Below are positions 8,319 to 17,963 of a stretch of DNA of 37,354 nucleotides, in pieces (the stretch's first letter is position 1; each line of letters starts with the position of its first letter). The notes beneath the pieces were generated by a model. The model was given only the letters and a program-made list of their open reading frames with translations, was not told where the DNA came from and searched no databases. The stretch is from Hyphomicrobiales bacterium (GTDB taxonomy: Bacteria; Pseudomonadota; Alphaproteobacteria; Rhizobiales; Aestuariivirgaceae). A program made the position numbers and the translations under genes. The stretch lies in NCBI GenBank assembly GCA_025359265.1, contig JANYHB010000016.1:1-37354 (forward strand), in the 5' to 3' direction.

Positions 8319-9166
8319 TCCAGCGGAACAGCGCCGCCATGATTTCCCCACACGTAAATGCACACAAACAGGAACAACCAAACCACGTCTACGAAATGCC
8401 AATACCAGGCCGCCGCTTCAAAACCGAAATGTTGCTTCGGCGTAAAGGCCCCACCGCGGGCGCGCAGCCAGCAGATGATTAAAAATATCGTGCCCACCAA
8501 AACGTGAAAGCCATGGAAGCCCGTGGCCATGAAGAAGGTGGAGCCATAGATATTGCCGCCATTGGCATTGGAAAATCCAAACATCGCATGGGCATATTCA
8601 TAGGCCTGCACACCGGTGAAAGTGGCACCCAATAAAATGGTGAGGCCCAGCCCCCATATCAAACCCTTGCGGTCATTGTTCAGCAAAGCATGATGCGCCC
8701 ACGTCACCGTGGTGCCAGAGGTGAGCAAGATCATGGTGTTCAGCAGGGGCAAGTGGAACGGGTCAAACACCGTCATGCCCTTGGGCGGCCAAAGGCCACC
8801 CGTGGCCAAAACCCGCGCCGCCATTTTGGCTTCGTTCGTAAACAGCGAGGCATCAAAGAAAGCCCAGAACCAGGCCACAAAGAACATCACTTCTGAGGCG
8901 ATGAACAGCAACATGCCATAACGCAAATGCAATGCAACAACCGGCGTGTGATCGCCTGTATTGGCTTCCTGGATCACATCTCGCCACCACATGAACATGG
9001 TGTAAAGAACGCAGCCAAAACCGATGACCAACGCATAAGGAGGCGCACCATGCATCCATGTCACGGCACCTACAGCCATGATAAACGCCGAGGAAGCCCC
9101 CACAACGGGCCACCAACTTGGGTTCACCAGATGATAGTCATGGTGTTTGGCATGTGAATCAGCCAT
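8315..9166 (-). CDS. ctaE: Cytochrome c oxidase subunit III
   Basis: 283 aa with seven predicted transmembrane helices. Family hallmarks are the N-terminal HDYHLVNPSWWPVVGA, the segment EVMFFVAWFWAFFDASLF (helix 3) and the C-terminal HFVDVVWLFLFVCIYVWG. Subunit III is a structural subunit of the aa3-type oxidase in the inner membrane and supports turnover stability by aiding proton uptake. It follows ctaG by 18 bp and overlaps DUF983 by 4 nt. An alternative name in related genomes is coxC. Confidence 0.97.
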   Translation of the reverse strand: MADSHAKHHDYHLVNPSWWPVVGASSAFIMAVGAVTWMHGAPPYALVIGFGCVLYTMFMWWRDVIQEANTGDHTPVVALHLRYGMLLFIASEVMFFVAWFWAFFDASLFTNEAKMAARVLATGGLWPPKGMTVFDPFHLPLLNTMILLTSGTTVTWAHHALLNNDRKGLIWGLGLTILLGATFTGVQAYEYAHAMFGFSNANGGNIYGSTFFMATGFHGFHVLVGTIFLIICWLRARGGAFTPKQHFGFEAAAWYWHFVDVVWLFLFVCIYVWGNHGGAVPLE

Positions 9167-9184
9167 GGGTGTTGCTCCTCAAAA

Positions 9185-9748
9185 TCAATTGGTGGCCTGC
9201 TTCAGCGCCACTTCAGCCGGATAGAAAGTGTAAGATAAAGTAATCTCGTCAATAGCCTTGGCATCTGCGTCTTTCAGAATATCGGGGTCAACAAAAAACA
9301 CCACGGGAAATTCCACGCTCTCACCGCTCTTGATGGTTTGCTTGGTGAAACAAAAACATTGGATCTTGTCAAAATACGCGCCAGCCAATGGCGGGGACAC
9401 GTTATAAACCGCACTGCCCGTATTCTCATGCTTCGCCAAATTCGTGGCCTCGAAATAGGCCATGTTCTGTTCGCCTATTTTTACGCGCATCACCGTTTGC
9501 TTGGGCTGGAACCGCCAGTTGAGTTGCGATGACAGGTTGGCATCAAAGCGCACATTGATAAATTGTTGTGTGGCTTTGTCGGGTGCTTTGGCCGCGCGCT
9601 GCGTCGTGCCACCAAAACCCGTTTGCTGGCAGAAGATTTTGTAAAGCGGAACCGAAGCATAGGCCAAGCCAATCATGCTCACAAAAATGCCACCCGCAGC
9701 CAATGCCACGCGCAAATTTTTTTTGGCTTGGGGCAAAGCCGGCTTCAT
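9185..9748 (-). CDS. ctaG: Cytochrome oxidase copper chaperone CtaG/Cox11
   Basis: 187 aa. One N-terminal transmembrane helix (about 12-32) anchors a periplasmic beta-domain. The copper-binding pair is visible as C131-F-C133 in IQCFCFTKQ, and C40 follows the anchor (PLYKIFCQQTGFGGTTQ), as in Cox11. The protein delivers copper to the CuB site of subunit I. The ATG overlaps the stop of the preceding small gene by 4 nt. This is the Cox11-type CtaG, not the unrelated Bacillus CtaG. Confidence 0.96.
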   Translation of the reverse strand: MKPALPQAKKNLRVALAAGGIFVSMIGLAYASVPLYKIFCQQTGFGGTTQRAAKAPDKATQQFINVRFDANLSSQLNWRFQPKQTVMRVKIGEQNMAYFEATNLAKHENTGSAVYNVSPPLAGAYFDKIQCFCFTKQTIKSGESVEFPVVFFVDPDILKDADAKAIDEITLSYTFYPAEVALKQATN

Positions 9749-9897
9749 CCACCAACACCCACTTTGATTTTGTAAACGGTGCTGACAAAGATGATCACCA
9801 TAAATCCGACCAGCAAAAATGCCATCACCACGGCGCGCGCCTTCCGGCGTTTCAAATCTTCAGGCGAAAAAGCCCCAACAATTTTGCGCTCAGCCAT
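9745..9897 (-). CDS. CoxF-like small membrane protein of the oxidase operon
   Basis: 50 aa from the ATG at 9897 ([20 protein letters not shown]...). A basic N-terminal stretch is followed by a single transmembrane helix (about 22-42, [20 protein letters not shown]) and a short tail. The frame extends further upstream to 9939, but the inner ATG overlaps the ctaB stop by only 8 nt and gives the protein its usual form. Such tiny proteins lie between ctaB and ctaG in many alphaproteobacteria and are often labelled CoxF. Function is unproven and assembly help is inferred from position. It overlaps ctaG by 4 nt. Confidence 0.8.
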   Translation of the reverse strand: MAERKIVGAFSPEDLKRRKARAVVMAFLLVGFMVIIFVSTVYKIKVGVGG

Positions 9898-10843
9898 GCA
9901 GCACCGCAACGAATGCAGGCAGTCCAACCAGCTTCTCAATCCAGATCAAGGCAAACATCGCGAAAAGCCAAACAATGGAAAAACCAAACAGCTTCTTTGC
10001 CGCCAGGTCAGCAGGCCCACCTTCGCTGAAGCGATAAACATTAAAGGCGCGCCAAACAAACATTGCGGTTAACACGCCAGCACCCAGGGAATAGAACAAA
10101 CCCGAAACACCAACCAACGCTGGCAGGGCGGCAGCGGGAAGGCAAGCCAGCGTATAAAGCATAATCTGTTTGCGCGTTTCAGCGCGGCCATACACATTGG
10201 GCAACATGGGAATGCCAGCTTTTTCATAGTCACCTTCGCGGAACAGTGCCAAGGCCCAAAAATGCGGCGGTGTCCACATGAATATCAACAGAAAAAGTGA
10301 AATGGCGCCAAGGTCAATATGCCCCGTCACCGCCACCCAGGAAATCATCGGCGGAAAGGCCCCCGCCGCACCACCAATCACAATGTTCTGTGGCGTGCGG
10401 CGCTTCAGGCCCATCGAGTAAATCACGATGTAAAAGAAAATGGTGAAAGCCAGCAACGCCGCTGCCGCCAAGTTCACCACCAACCACATCATCACAATAG
10501 AGAATGCCGCCAACGTCAGGCCAAACCCCAAAGCCTCACCCGGCAGAATGGCCCCTGATGGAATGGGCCGTTTCGCCGTGCGCTTCATCAGCGCATCAAT
10601 ATCAGCGTCATACCACATGTTCAGCGCACCGGCGGCCCCTGCCCCCACCGTGATGCACAAAATGGTCATGAACCCAAACCACGGATGAATAGGGCCCGGC
10701 GCTGCAAACACACCCACAATGGCGGTGAAGATCACCAGCGCCATCACGCGCGGTTTCAACAGCTCGTAATAATCCCGCACAGTGCCTTGGCCGCCACCGG
10801 CGGCTGCATCAAGCACGGGATCATAGGTGTGGTTCAAGCGCAT
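9890..10843 (-). CDS. ctaB: Protoheme IX farnesyltransferase (heme O synthase)
   Basis: 317 aa, a polytopic member of the UbiA superfamily. The first prenyl-diphosphate site is seen in [19 protein letters not shown] (N-xxx-D-x-D-x-D) with the characteristic RP-I-P-S-G sequence after it. The N-terminal [12 protein letters not shown] is diagnostic for heme O synthases rather than 4-hydroxybenzoate prenyltransferases. It converts protoheme to heme O, the first step to heme A for the oxidase. It starts 3 nt after the ctaD stop and ends inside the small CoxF-like gene, so it belongs to the cta operon. Heme A synthase (ctaA) is not in the window. Confidence 0.97.
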   Translation of the reverse strand: MRLNHTYDPVLDAAAGGGQGTVRDYYELLKPRVMALVIFTAIVGVFAAPGPIHPWFGFMTILCITVGAGAAGALNMWYDADIDALMKRTAKRPIPSGAILPGEALGFGLTLAAFSIVMMWLVVNLAAAALLAFTIFFYIVIYSMGLKRRTPQNIVIGGAAGAFPPMISWVAVTGHIDLGAISLFLLIFMWTPPHFWALALFREGDYEKAGIPMLPNVYGRAETRKQIMLYTLACLPAAALPALVGVSGLFYSLGAGVLTAMFVWRAFNVYRFSEGGPADLAAKKLFGFSIVWLFAMFALIWIEKLVGLPAFVAVLHG

Positions 10844-10846
10844 GGG

Positions 10847-12514
<1,668 letters not shown>

Positions 12515-12531
12515 TCAGGTGCCTTTAAATC

Positions 12532-13419
12532 TTAATTGGTCGCGACTTTTGCAGCCGCCGGGCGAATGGTTTTCAAAAATGCATTAAGCTCATCGGGCTT
12601 CGGCTGCTTCAGCTCAAGCTCCGACCAAGCCTTGTATTTGTCCTCAGAAACGGCCCAAACTTCAATCGGCATATAGGCGTGTTGCACGCCGCAAAGCTCA
12701 GAGCACTGGCCGTTGTAGATGCCCTCACGAGTCACTTGAAACCAATCTTCATTCAAACGACCAGGAATCGCCGCAATGTTAATTCCAAAGGATGGCATCG
12801 TCCAAGCATGAATAATACCCTCTGGATCCGCAGTTACAATCAATTTCACCACTTTGCCAACCGGCACAACCATGGGCACATCGGCAGCCAACAAATAGGA
12901 AACGCCAGCCGCCTTGGCTTTGTCTTCGGGTAACAGATAAGCCGTGAAGGAAACCTTGGCAGATTTATCGTCATTCACACCAAGATCAGGATATTCATAC
13001 GTCCAATTCCAAGAAGGATTGCCGATCACCTTGATCGTCATATCACCCTTGGGAATGTTGCGCTCCATATAAAGCAGCTTGAAAGATGGAATAGCAATGC
13101 CGGCCAAAATCAATACAGGCACAATCGTCCACAACACCTCAATCAAAGAATTATGCGTGGTTTTTGAAGGCACTGGGTTGGCCTTGGCATTGAAGCGCCA
13201 CATCACATAGATCAACAAACCTAAAACAAATAAAGTGATCGCAGTGATAATCCACACCAAATAATAATGGAAGTTGACGATAAAATCCTGAACCGGCGTC
13301 ACCGAGTCTTGCAAGCCAACACCCCAGTTCACCGGTTGGCCACCGGCGGCGAGACCTAAAGCCGGAAACGCAAAAAACGCTGAAACCACTGCCAAAATCC
13401 GTGCCGCGTTGAACTTCAT
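12532..13419 (-). CDS. ctaC: Cytochrome c oxidase subunit II
   Basis: 295 aa from the ATG at 13419, which has GAGGA about 10 nt upstream. The frame stays open to 13881, but that extension lies antisense to ialB and lacks family features. Residues 1-25 are a signal peptide and two transmembrane helices lie at about 52-75 and 93-115. The periplasmic cupredoxin domain carries the CuA ligands H204 (IIHAW), C239 and C243 (GQCSELCGVQHAYM), H247 and M250. It receives electrons from cytochrome c. No heme c motif CxxCH is present, so this is a plain aa3 subunit II. It is the first gene of the leftward oxidase unit. Confidence 0.97.
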   Translation of the reverse strand: MKFNAARILAVVSAFFAFPALGLAAGGQPVNWGVGLQDSVTPVQDFIVNFHYYLVWIITAITLFVLGLLIYVMWRFNAKANPVPSKTTHNSLIEVLWTIVPVLILAGIAIPSFKLLYMERNIPKGDMTIKVIGNPSWNWTYEYPDLGVNDDKSAKVSFTAYLLPEDKAKAAGVSYLLAADVPMVVPVGKVVKLIVTADPEGIIHAWTMPSFGINIAAIPGRLNEDWFQVTREGIYNGQCSELCGVQHAYMPIEVWAVSEDKYKAWSELELKQPKPDELNAFLKTIRPAAAKVATN

Positions 13420-13603
13420 TTTGTGGTCATCCTCAACTTTAAGGGCATCGTTCGCCAAAGCGTGGTGAACCACATTCCGCCCCCCACCGCAACGGCCCTG
13501 ATGCGCGGCAAAACGTCGTTGCGCCAAGCACTTGGCAATAGGCCGGAATTCTGCCGCATTTGCCAGCAATTCAGCACCAATTGGTTGCCCTGCCTTCATT
13601 AAA

Positions 13604-13632
13604 TTGCAGGGTTGTTTTTGTGATTCTATAGC
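13604..13632 (+). promoter_or_regulatory. Possible sigma70 promoter for ialB
   Basis: TTGCAG (13604-13609) and TATAGC (13627-13632) are separated by 17 bp and lie 40 bp before the GTG start of ialB. The fit to TTGACA/TATAAT is moderate. No equally good promoter for the opposite ctaC gene was seen in the rest of the 253-bp divergent region (13420-13672), which otherwise contains no recognizable feature. Confidence 0.35.
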
Positions 13633-13672
13633 GCTATTGCGCCCACACATAGGAAATCGGGGAATTCGAATC

Positions 13673-14329
13673 GTGACATCACGCAAGTTCAGGCACTTGG
13701 CTTTCATTACCGTCTGCATCTCCATCTTGGCCAGCAGCCTGATGAGCGCACATTTTGCACAAGCGCAAACCATCCAAGGCCAGAGCCCTCCGGCCCCTCC
13801 CGGCTTGGGCCCGCGCGCTGGCACTGCGGCCCCCGGCGCACCAGCGGATGGCACACCGCCCAATGTTGAAACCGTTGCCACGCATAATGGTTGGATTGTG
13901 CAATGTGGCGATGTTCCTGCTCAAGCCGGTCAAGCCCCTGTGAAAACCTGCGGCATGACGCGCTCCGGCAACAGCGATAAAGACGCAAAAATCGGCATCT
14001 CCCTCATTGTAAAGCGCTTTAAAACCCAGGATGGCAAAGTGCAAACGGTGATGGACGCCTTTGCCCCCATCGGCGTTTATTTGCCTACCGGGGTCGCGAT
14101 GGAAATTGATGGGACAGCTTTGGAAGGCCGCATGGCCTTCACCCGCTGCCTGCCCCGCGCCTGTGATGCCTTCGGCGAGGCTTCTGATGTGACGTTGAAA
14201 AAATTCAACAAAGGCAAGCAAATCACGTTTTATATTTATGATCGCCCCGGCAATGGCTATCCCATCAAGTTTCCCTTGTCAGGATTTGCCGAAGGTTTGG
14301 CCGATCTTGATAAATTTGTGGCTAAGTAA
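13673..14329 (+). CDS. Invasion-associated locus B (IalB) family secreted protein
   Basis: 218 aa from the GTG at 13673, which has GGGGA (13659-13663) 9 nt upstream. An in-frame ATG at 13532 would lose the signal peptide position. Residues 1-32 are a signal peptide (VTSRKFRHLAFITVCISI..., cut near AQAQ). A Pro/Gly/Ala-rich linker follows (about 33-62), then an IalB domain from HNGWIVQCGD to the end, with cysteines that could form disulfides (QCGD, KTCGM, TRCLPRACDAF). IalB is a Bartonella invasion factor, but the family is common in non-pathogenic alphaproteobacteria and its molecular role is unclear. Its place beside tldD and ctaC is typical gene order. Confidence 0.88.
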   Translation: MTSRKFRHLAFITVCISILASSLMSAHFAQAQTIQGQSPPAPPGLGPRAGTAAPGAPADGTPPNVETVATHNGWIVQCGDVPAQAGQAPVKTCGMTRSGNSDKDAKIGISLIVKRFKTQDGKVQTVMDAFAPIGVYLPTGVAMEIDGTALEGRMAFTRCLPRACDAFGEASDVTLKKFNKGKQITFYIYDRPGNGYPIKFPLSGFAEGLADLDKFVAK

Positions 14330-14380
14330 AGCTTCACTCCACCCTTTCAACCCGCACCAAGATTGCTTATGTATCCAACC

Positions 14381-15814
14381 ATGAGCAAAACCTCCTCCGC
14401 TGAAGCCCATGCTGATCTTGCTGCCCTTGGCGGCGAGGCGGCTTTGAAACACATTGCCGAAACGCTGAAGGGCGCCGATGATGGCGAACTCTTTATAGAA
14501 CATTCCCAGTCTGAATCACTCGTCTTTGACGACGGTCGCTTACGCTCGGCTTCCTTCGATCAGGGTGAAGGTTTTGGCTTCCGCGCGGTTACGGGCGAAA
14601 CCGCAGCTTACGCTCATTCATCAATCCTTGATGCAAACAGCCTCAAACGCGCCGCCGAAACATGCGTCACTGTTTTAAATCAGGGCATCGAAGCCAAAGT
14701 TGATCTTGCACCTGCGCCAACGTCAAAAAAACTGTATGGTTCATTCAACCCTGTGGAAAGCATGGGCTTTGCCAAAAAGATAAACCTGTTGGAAGAGGTG
14801 GATGCATTCACACGCAGCTTGGACCCGCGCGTATCACAAGTATCCGTGTCGCTGGGCTCGTCTTTCCAACGTGTTACCATCGCCCGTGGCGATGGCTCGG
14901 TCTATTTTGATGCACGCCCCCTCACCCGCTTTGGCGTGTCAGTGACGACGCAGGATAATCGCACCTCTGGCCAGGGCAATCACGGCTTTGGTGGTCGGGC
15001 TGATCCGGCAATTTATATCACCGAGGTCAACTGGAAAGAAGCAGCGCGCGAAGCCGTGCGCCAAGCTTTGGTTGGGCTTGATTCAGATGCTGCACCAGCT
15101 GGCGAAATGGACGTGCTCTTGGGCCCCGGATGGCCCGGCATTCTGCTCCATGAAGCCATCGGCCACGGGCTGGAAGGTGATTTCAACCGCAAAGGCACAT
15201 CGGCATTTGCGGGGCTCATGGGAACGCGCATCGCTTCAGATGAAGTGACCGTGGTGGATGACGGCACAATTCCTGATCGGCGCGGTTCAATCAGCATTGA
15301 TGACGAAGGTACATCGCCCAACTGCACCACACTGATCGAAAAGGGTGTTCTGGTTGGATTTATGCAAGACCGATTGAATGCGCGACTAATGGGTGTGAAG
15401 CCAACCGGCAATGGCCGCCGTCAGTCTTATGCGCATGTGCCCTTACCACGCATGACCAATACTTACATGCTCAACGGCAAGCATCACCCCGACGAAATTC
15501 GCGCCAGCATGAAGAAGGGGCTTTACGCCAAATCATTCGGCGGCGGGCAGGTTGATATCACCTCCGGCAAATTTGTTTTCACCTGCACTGAGGCCTATCT
15601 CATTGAAGATGGCAAAATTGGCAGGCCAGTGAAAGGTGCCATCCTCATTGGGTCCGGCGCTGATGCACTCAAGCAGATTACAATGGTAGGCAATGACATG
15701 GCGCTTGATCCCGGCATCGGCACCTGCGGCAAAGCGGGCCAAGGCGTGCCCGTTGGTGTGGGACAACCATCGCTGCGCATCAATAATCTCACGGTGGGCG
15801 GCACTGCCACCTGA
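14381..15814 (+). CDS. tldD: Metalloprotease TldD
   Basis: 477 aa from the ATG at 14381. In-frame starts at 14363 (TTG) and 14369 (ATG) are also possible and no strong ribosome-binding site decides. The zinc motif HExxxH is H257-E-A-I-G-H262, followed by the EGDFNRKGTSAF segment. The C-terminal GTCGKAGQGVPVGVGQPSLR carries the conserved cysteine. TldD pairs with TldE (PmbA) to form a heterodimeric peptidase that degrades unfolded peptides and matures some modified peptides. Its partner is also in this window (22562-23899). It shares one base with the next gene (TGATG). Confidence 0.96.
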   Translation: MSKTSSAEAHADLAALGGEAALKHIAETLKGADDGELFIEHSQSESLVFDDGRLRSASFDQGEGFGFRAVTGETAAYAHSSILDANSLKRAAETCVTVLNQGIEAKVDLAPAPTSKKLYGSFNPVESMGFAKKINLLEEVDAFTRSLDPRVSQVSVSLGSSFQRVTIARGDGSVYFDARPLTRFGVSVTTQDNRTSGQGNHGFGGRADPAIYITEVNWKEAAREAVRQALVGLDSDAAPAGEMDVLLGPGWPGILLHEAIGHGLEGDFNRKGTSAFAGLMGTRIASDEVTVVDDGTIPDRRGSISIDDEGTSPNCTTLIEKGVLVGFMQDRLNARLMGVKPTGNGRRQSYAHVPLPRMTNTYMLNGKHHPDEIRASMKKGLYAKSFGGGQVDITSGKFVFTCTEAYLIEDGKIGRPVKGAILIGSGADALKQITMVGNDMALDPGIGTCGKAGQGVPVGVGQPSLRINNLTVGGTAT

Positions 15815-16428
15815 TGGAGCAGCCAGAACTTGTCATCTTTGATATGGATGATGTGCTGTGCCACTATGACTTAGGCCGAAGATTGCGTGCGCTCGCGAGG
15901 CTGGCGGATGTGACCGCGCGCGACGTGCGTGCCGCGGTGTGGGATTCAGGTTTTGAAGATTTGGCGGATCAAGGGGGCTACATGGAGATTGAAAACTATC
16001 TCCATGAATTCGGCATCAGATTGGGCCGCCACATTTCACTTGATCAATGGATTGAAGCGCGCCGCTTAGCCATGGTGCCAAGTGAAGGTGTGCTCGATCT
16101 GGCCAAGAAACTGGGCGAGCAAACCTCACTGGCAATCTATACCAACAATGGCCCGGTGGTGAAAAACCATCTGGAAAAACTTTTTCCAGAGGCCGCCGAA
16201 ATATTCAAACTGCGCTTTTGCTCCTACGAATTCGGCACTAAAAAGCCTGATCCTCAAAGTTTCACAAAATTGATGCAGGCTCTGGATCAAAAACCAGAAC
16301 TGTGCTGGTTCATCGATGACAAGAAATCCAATGTGCAGGGTGCAAAACTCGCGGGCTTGCGCGCCCATCATTTTACCGGCCTCATCGCCCTTGCCAATGA
16401 AGCAAAAAATCAAGGCTTTGAATTATGA
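15814..16428 (+). CDS. HAD-superfamily hydrolase (subfamily IA, YihX-like)
   Basis: 204 aa with all four HAD motifs: IFDMDDVLC (about 8-16, nucleophile and acid/base aspartates), YTNNG (motif II, about 109-113), the lysine in GTKKPDP (motif III, about 143-149) and FIDDKKSN (motif IV, about 168-175). The helical cap between motifs I and II fits subfamily IA. It is probably a small-molecule phosphatase; the substrate is unknown. It is translationally coupled to tldD upstream (1-nt overlap) and to the MATE gene downstream (ATGA). Confidence 0.9.
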   Translation: MEQPELVIFDMDDVLCHYDLGRRLRALARLADVTARDVRAAVWDSGFEDLADQGGYMEIENYLHEFGIRLGRHISLDQWIEARRLAMVPSEGVLDLAKKLGEQTSLAIYTNNGPVVKNHLEKLFPEAAEIFKLRFCSYEFGTKKPDPQSFTKLMQALDQKPELCWFIDDKKSNVQGAKLAGLRAHHFTGLIALANEAKNQGFEL

Positions 16429-17771
16429 GTGTTACGCAAGCCCGCTTTCTGCAAGGTTCTATATTCAGGCACGTAGTGGTGATGACGCTGACGGGCGCCT
16501 TGGGGCTGATGACGCTGTTCGTAGTCGATCTGGCTGATCTGTATTTTCTCTCCAGCCTCAATGATACGCATATCACCGCCGCCATCGGCTTCGGCGGTAC
16601 CATTGACTTTGCTAATCTTTCATTGGCAATCGGTGCCGGCATAGCCGCTGTGGCCCTTGTGTCGAGAAACATGGGTGCCAGACAGCCAGACCGCGCCAAG
16701 CAGTTCGCCTCCAACGCGCTTTACATGTCACTTGGCATTTCAGCGCTTTATACCGTTTTGGTGGCCATTTTAATCTCCCCAATCCTGTCGCTGCTTGGCG
16801 CAACCGGTGAAACCGCACATCAGGCAAAGATTTTTATTTGGACATTATCGCCAGGATTTATTTGCCTTGCAGGTGCCTTGTCTTGCTCATTCAGCCTGCG
16901 TGGGATTGGTGATGCCAAACGCGCCATGTACGTTACACTTGCTTCGGCGATCACAACGCTCATCCTCGACCCGCTATTCATATTCAAATTTGGTTGGGGA
17001 ATCCAGGGGGCTGCCGCTGCCAATGCAATTTCCTATGCTTTGTGTTTTGCTGTTGGCCTTTATGGCCTCGGCAAAGTGCACGGCTTTCTAATGCCGTTCA
17101 GTTGGCAAAATTTCAAACGCGATTGGAGCGCGGTGTGGAGCATTGCTTTGCCTTCCATCGTTTCGCAACTGGCCACACCCTTTGCCGCAGGATATATGAA
17201 CTATGTCTTTGCGCCTTATGGCGATGAAATTATCACTGCCAGCACCGTGGTCAACCGCGTGGTGCCGGTGGCCTTCGGGGTGATCTTCTCGCTCTCAGGC
17301 GCTGTGGGGCCCATCATCGGCCAGAACTTCGGGGCAAAAGACTACCCGCGAGTGAAGCGCGCTTTAAGAGACGGCTTGGCCTTTGCCATGATCTATTCCG
17401 TGGCCACATCGTTGATTTTATATTTATTGCGTGGCCAGTTGATTGCAGCCTTCCATATTGCCGGGCGCGCTGCCGAACTGGTGAATTTCTTTGCAACTTA
17501 TATCGCAGTCTCGTGGGCTTTTCTTGGCGGGCTGTTTGTGGCCGCTGCGGCGTTCAACAACCTTGGCAAACCTACATATTCAACGTGGACGAATTGGGGC
17601 CGCGCCACATTGGGCACTATTCCGTTCGCCATCATCGGCGGCGCTTATGCCGGTGCGGAAGGCATTCTTGTGGGCACCGCGTTGGGTGGGATTATATTTG
17701 GTCTTGGCTCAATGATCCTGGCTTACCGTTTGGTAAACCAGATTAGCGTTTCCGTGCCCAGCGCCGCCTGA
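16425..17771 (+). CDS. MATE family efflux transporter
   Basis: 448 aa, about 12 transmembrane helices in two homologous halves. Typical MATE features are SLAIGAGIAAVALVSRNMGA (about 66-85), the SFSLRGIGDAKRAMYVTLAS stretch of the first half, and its counterpart GAVGPIIGQNFGAKDYPRVK in the second half. Members export cationic drugs or metabolites in exchange for H+ or Na+; the substrate here is not predictable. The ATG overlaps the HAD stop by 4 nt. Its last 29 bases are overlapped on the opposite strand by a short ORF. Confidence 0.93.
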   Translation: MSVTQARFLQGSIFRHVVVMTLTGALGLMTLFVVDLADLYFLSSLNDTHITAAIGFGGTIDFANLSLAIGAGIAAVALVSRNMGARQPDRAKQFASNALYMSLGISALYTVLVAILISPILSLLGATGETAHQAKIFIWTLSPGFICLAGALSCSFSLRGIGDAKRAMYVTLASAITTLILDPLFIFKFGWGIQGAAAANAISYALCFAVGLYGLGKVHGFLMPFSWQNFKRDWSAVWSIALPSIVSQLATPFAAGYMNYVFAPYGDEIITASTVVNRVVPVAFGVIFSLSGAVGPIIGQNFGAKDYPRVKRALRDGLAFAMIYSVATSLILYLLRGQLIAAFHIAGRAAELVNFFATYIAVSWAFLGGLFVAAAAFNNLGKPTYSTWTNWGRATLGTIPFAIIGGAYAGAEGILVGTALGGIIFGLGSMILAYRLVNQISVSVPSAA

Positions 17772-17853
17772 TAGCCTCTATCAACTGTGCCAAAGGGCCG
17801 TAACCTTCGGTTGAGCCAAACTGACGGGCTTGATGATAGGCATAATTATCCAT
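17743..17853 (-). CDS. Candidate 36-aa basic small protein facing the LysR gene
   Basis: An ATG at 17853 opens a 36-codon frame ending in TAA at 17743. GGAG lies 8 nt before the ATG, a good ribosome-binding site. The peptide begins MDNYAYHQARQFGSTEGY and ends in a basic amphipathic helix (LIEAIRRRWARKR). The gene is divergent from lysR with 110 bp between starts, and its 3' end is antisense to the MATE gene. The Arg/Trp-rich helix recalls the start of DUF1127 small proteins, which often neighbour LysR genes in this group, but the usual D-R-x-L-x-D-I-G end is missing. It may be a short variant, a remnant or an unrelated leader peptide. Confidence 0.5.
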   Translation of the reverse strand: MDNYAYHQARQFGSTEGYGPLAQLIEAIRRRWARKR

Positions 17854-17889
17854 GATATATTCTCCAATCCAATGAATTGATGGACATTC

Positions 17890-17904
17890 ATCGCAGATAC
17901 CGAT
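17890..17904. promoter_or_regulatory. LysR-type box (ATC-N9-GAT), distal
   Basis: ATC (17890-17892), nine bases, GAT (17902-17904) match the LysR-regulator box T-N11-A with its common ATC-N9-GAT form. It lies midway in the divergent region between the small ORF and lysR, where LysR proteins usually bind to control both genes. The motif is short, so chance is a real alternative. Confidence 0.35.
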
Positions 17905-17935
17905 TGATTTATCCAACGAATGTATTAAATGATAA

Positions 17936-17954
17936 CCATCAGTATTTATGATGG
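17936..17954. promoter_or_regulatory. LysR-type box with 6-bp inverted repeat, proximal
   Basis: CCATCA (17936-17941) and TGATGG (17949-17954) are perfect inverted repeats around seven bases and contain ATC-N9-GAT. The right arm runs into the GGA that serves as ribosome-binding site for lysR. Binding here would block lysR expression, so autorepression is the simplest reading (inference). Confidence 0.45.
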
Positions 17955-17963
17955 ATGCTCAGT

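Noticed and set aside
13420-13881. 154-residue N-terminal extension of ctaC
   Set aside because: The conserved subunit II signal peptide starts at 13419 with a GAGGA site; the extension is antisense to ialB and has no family features.
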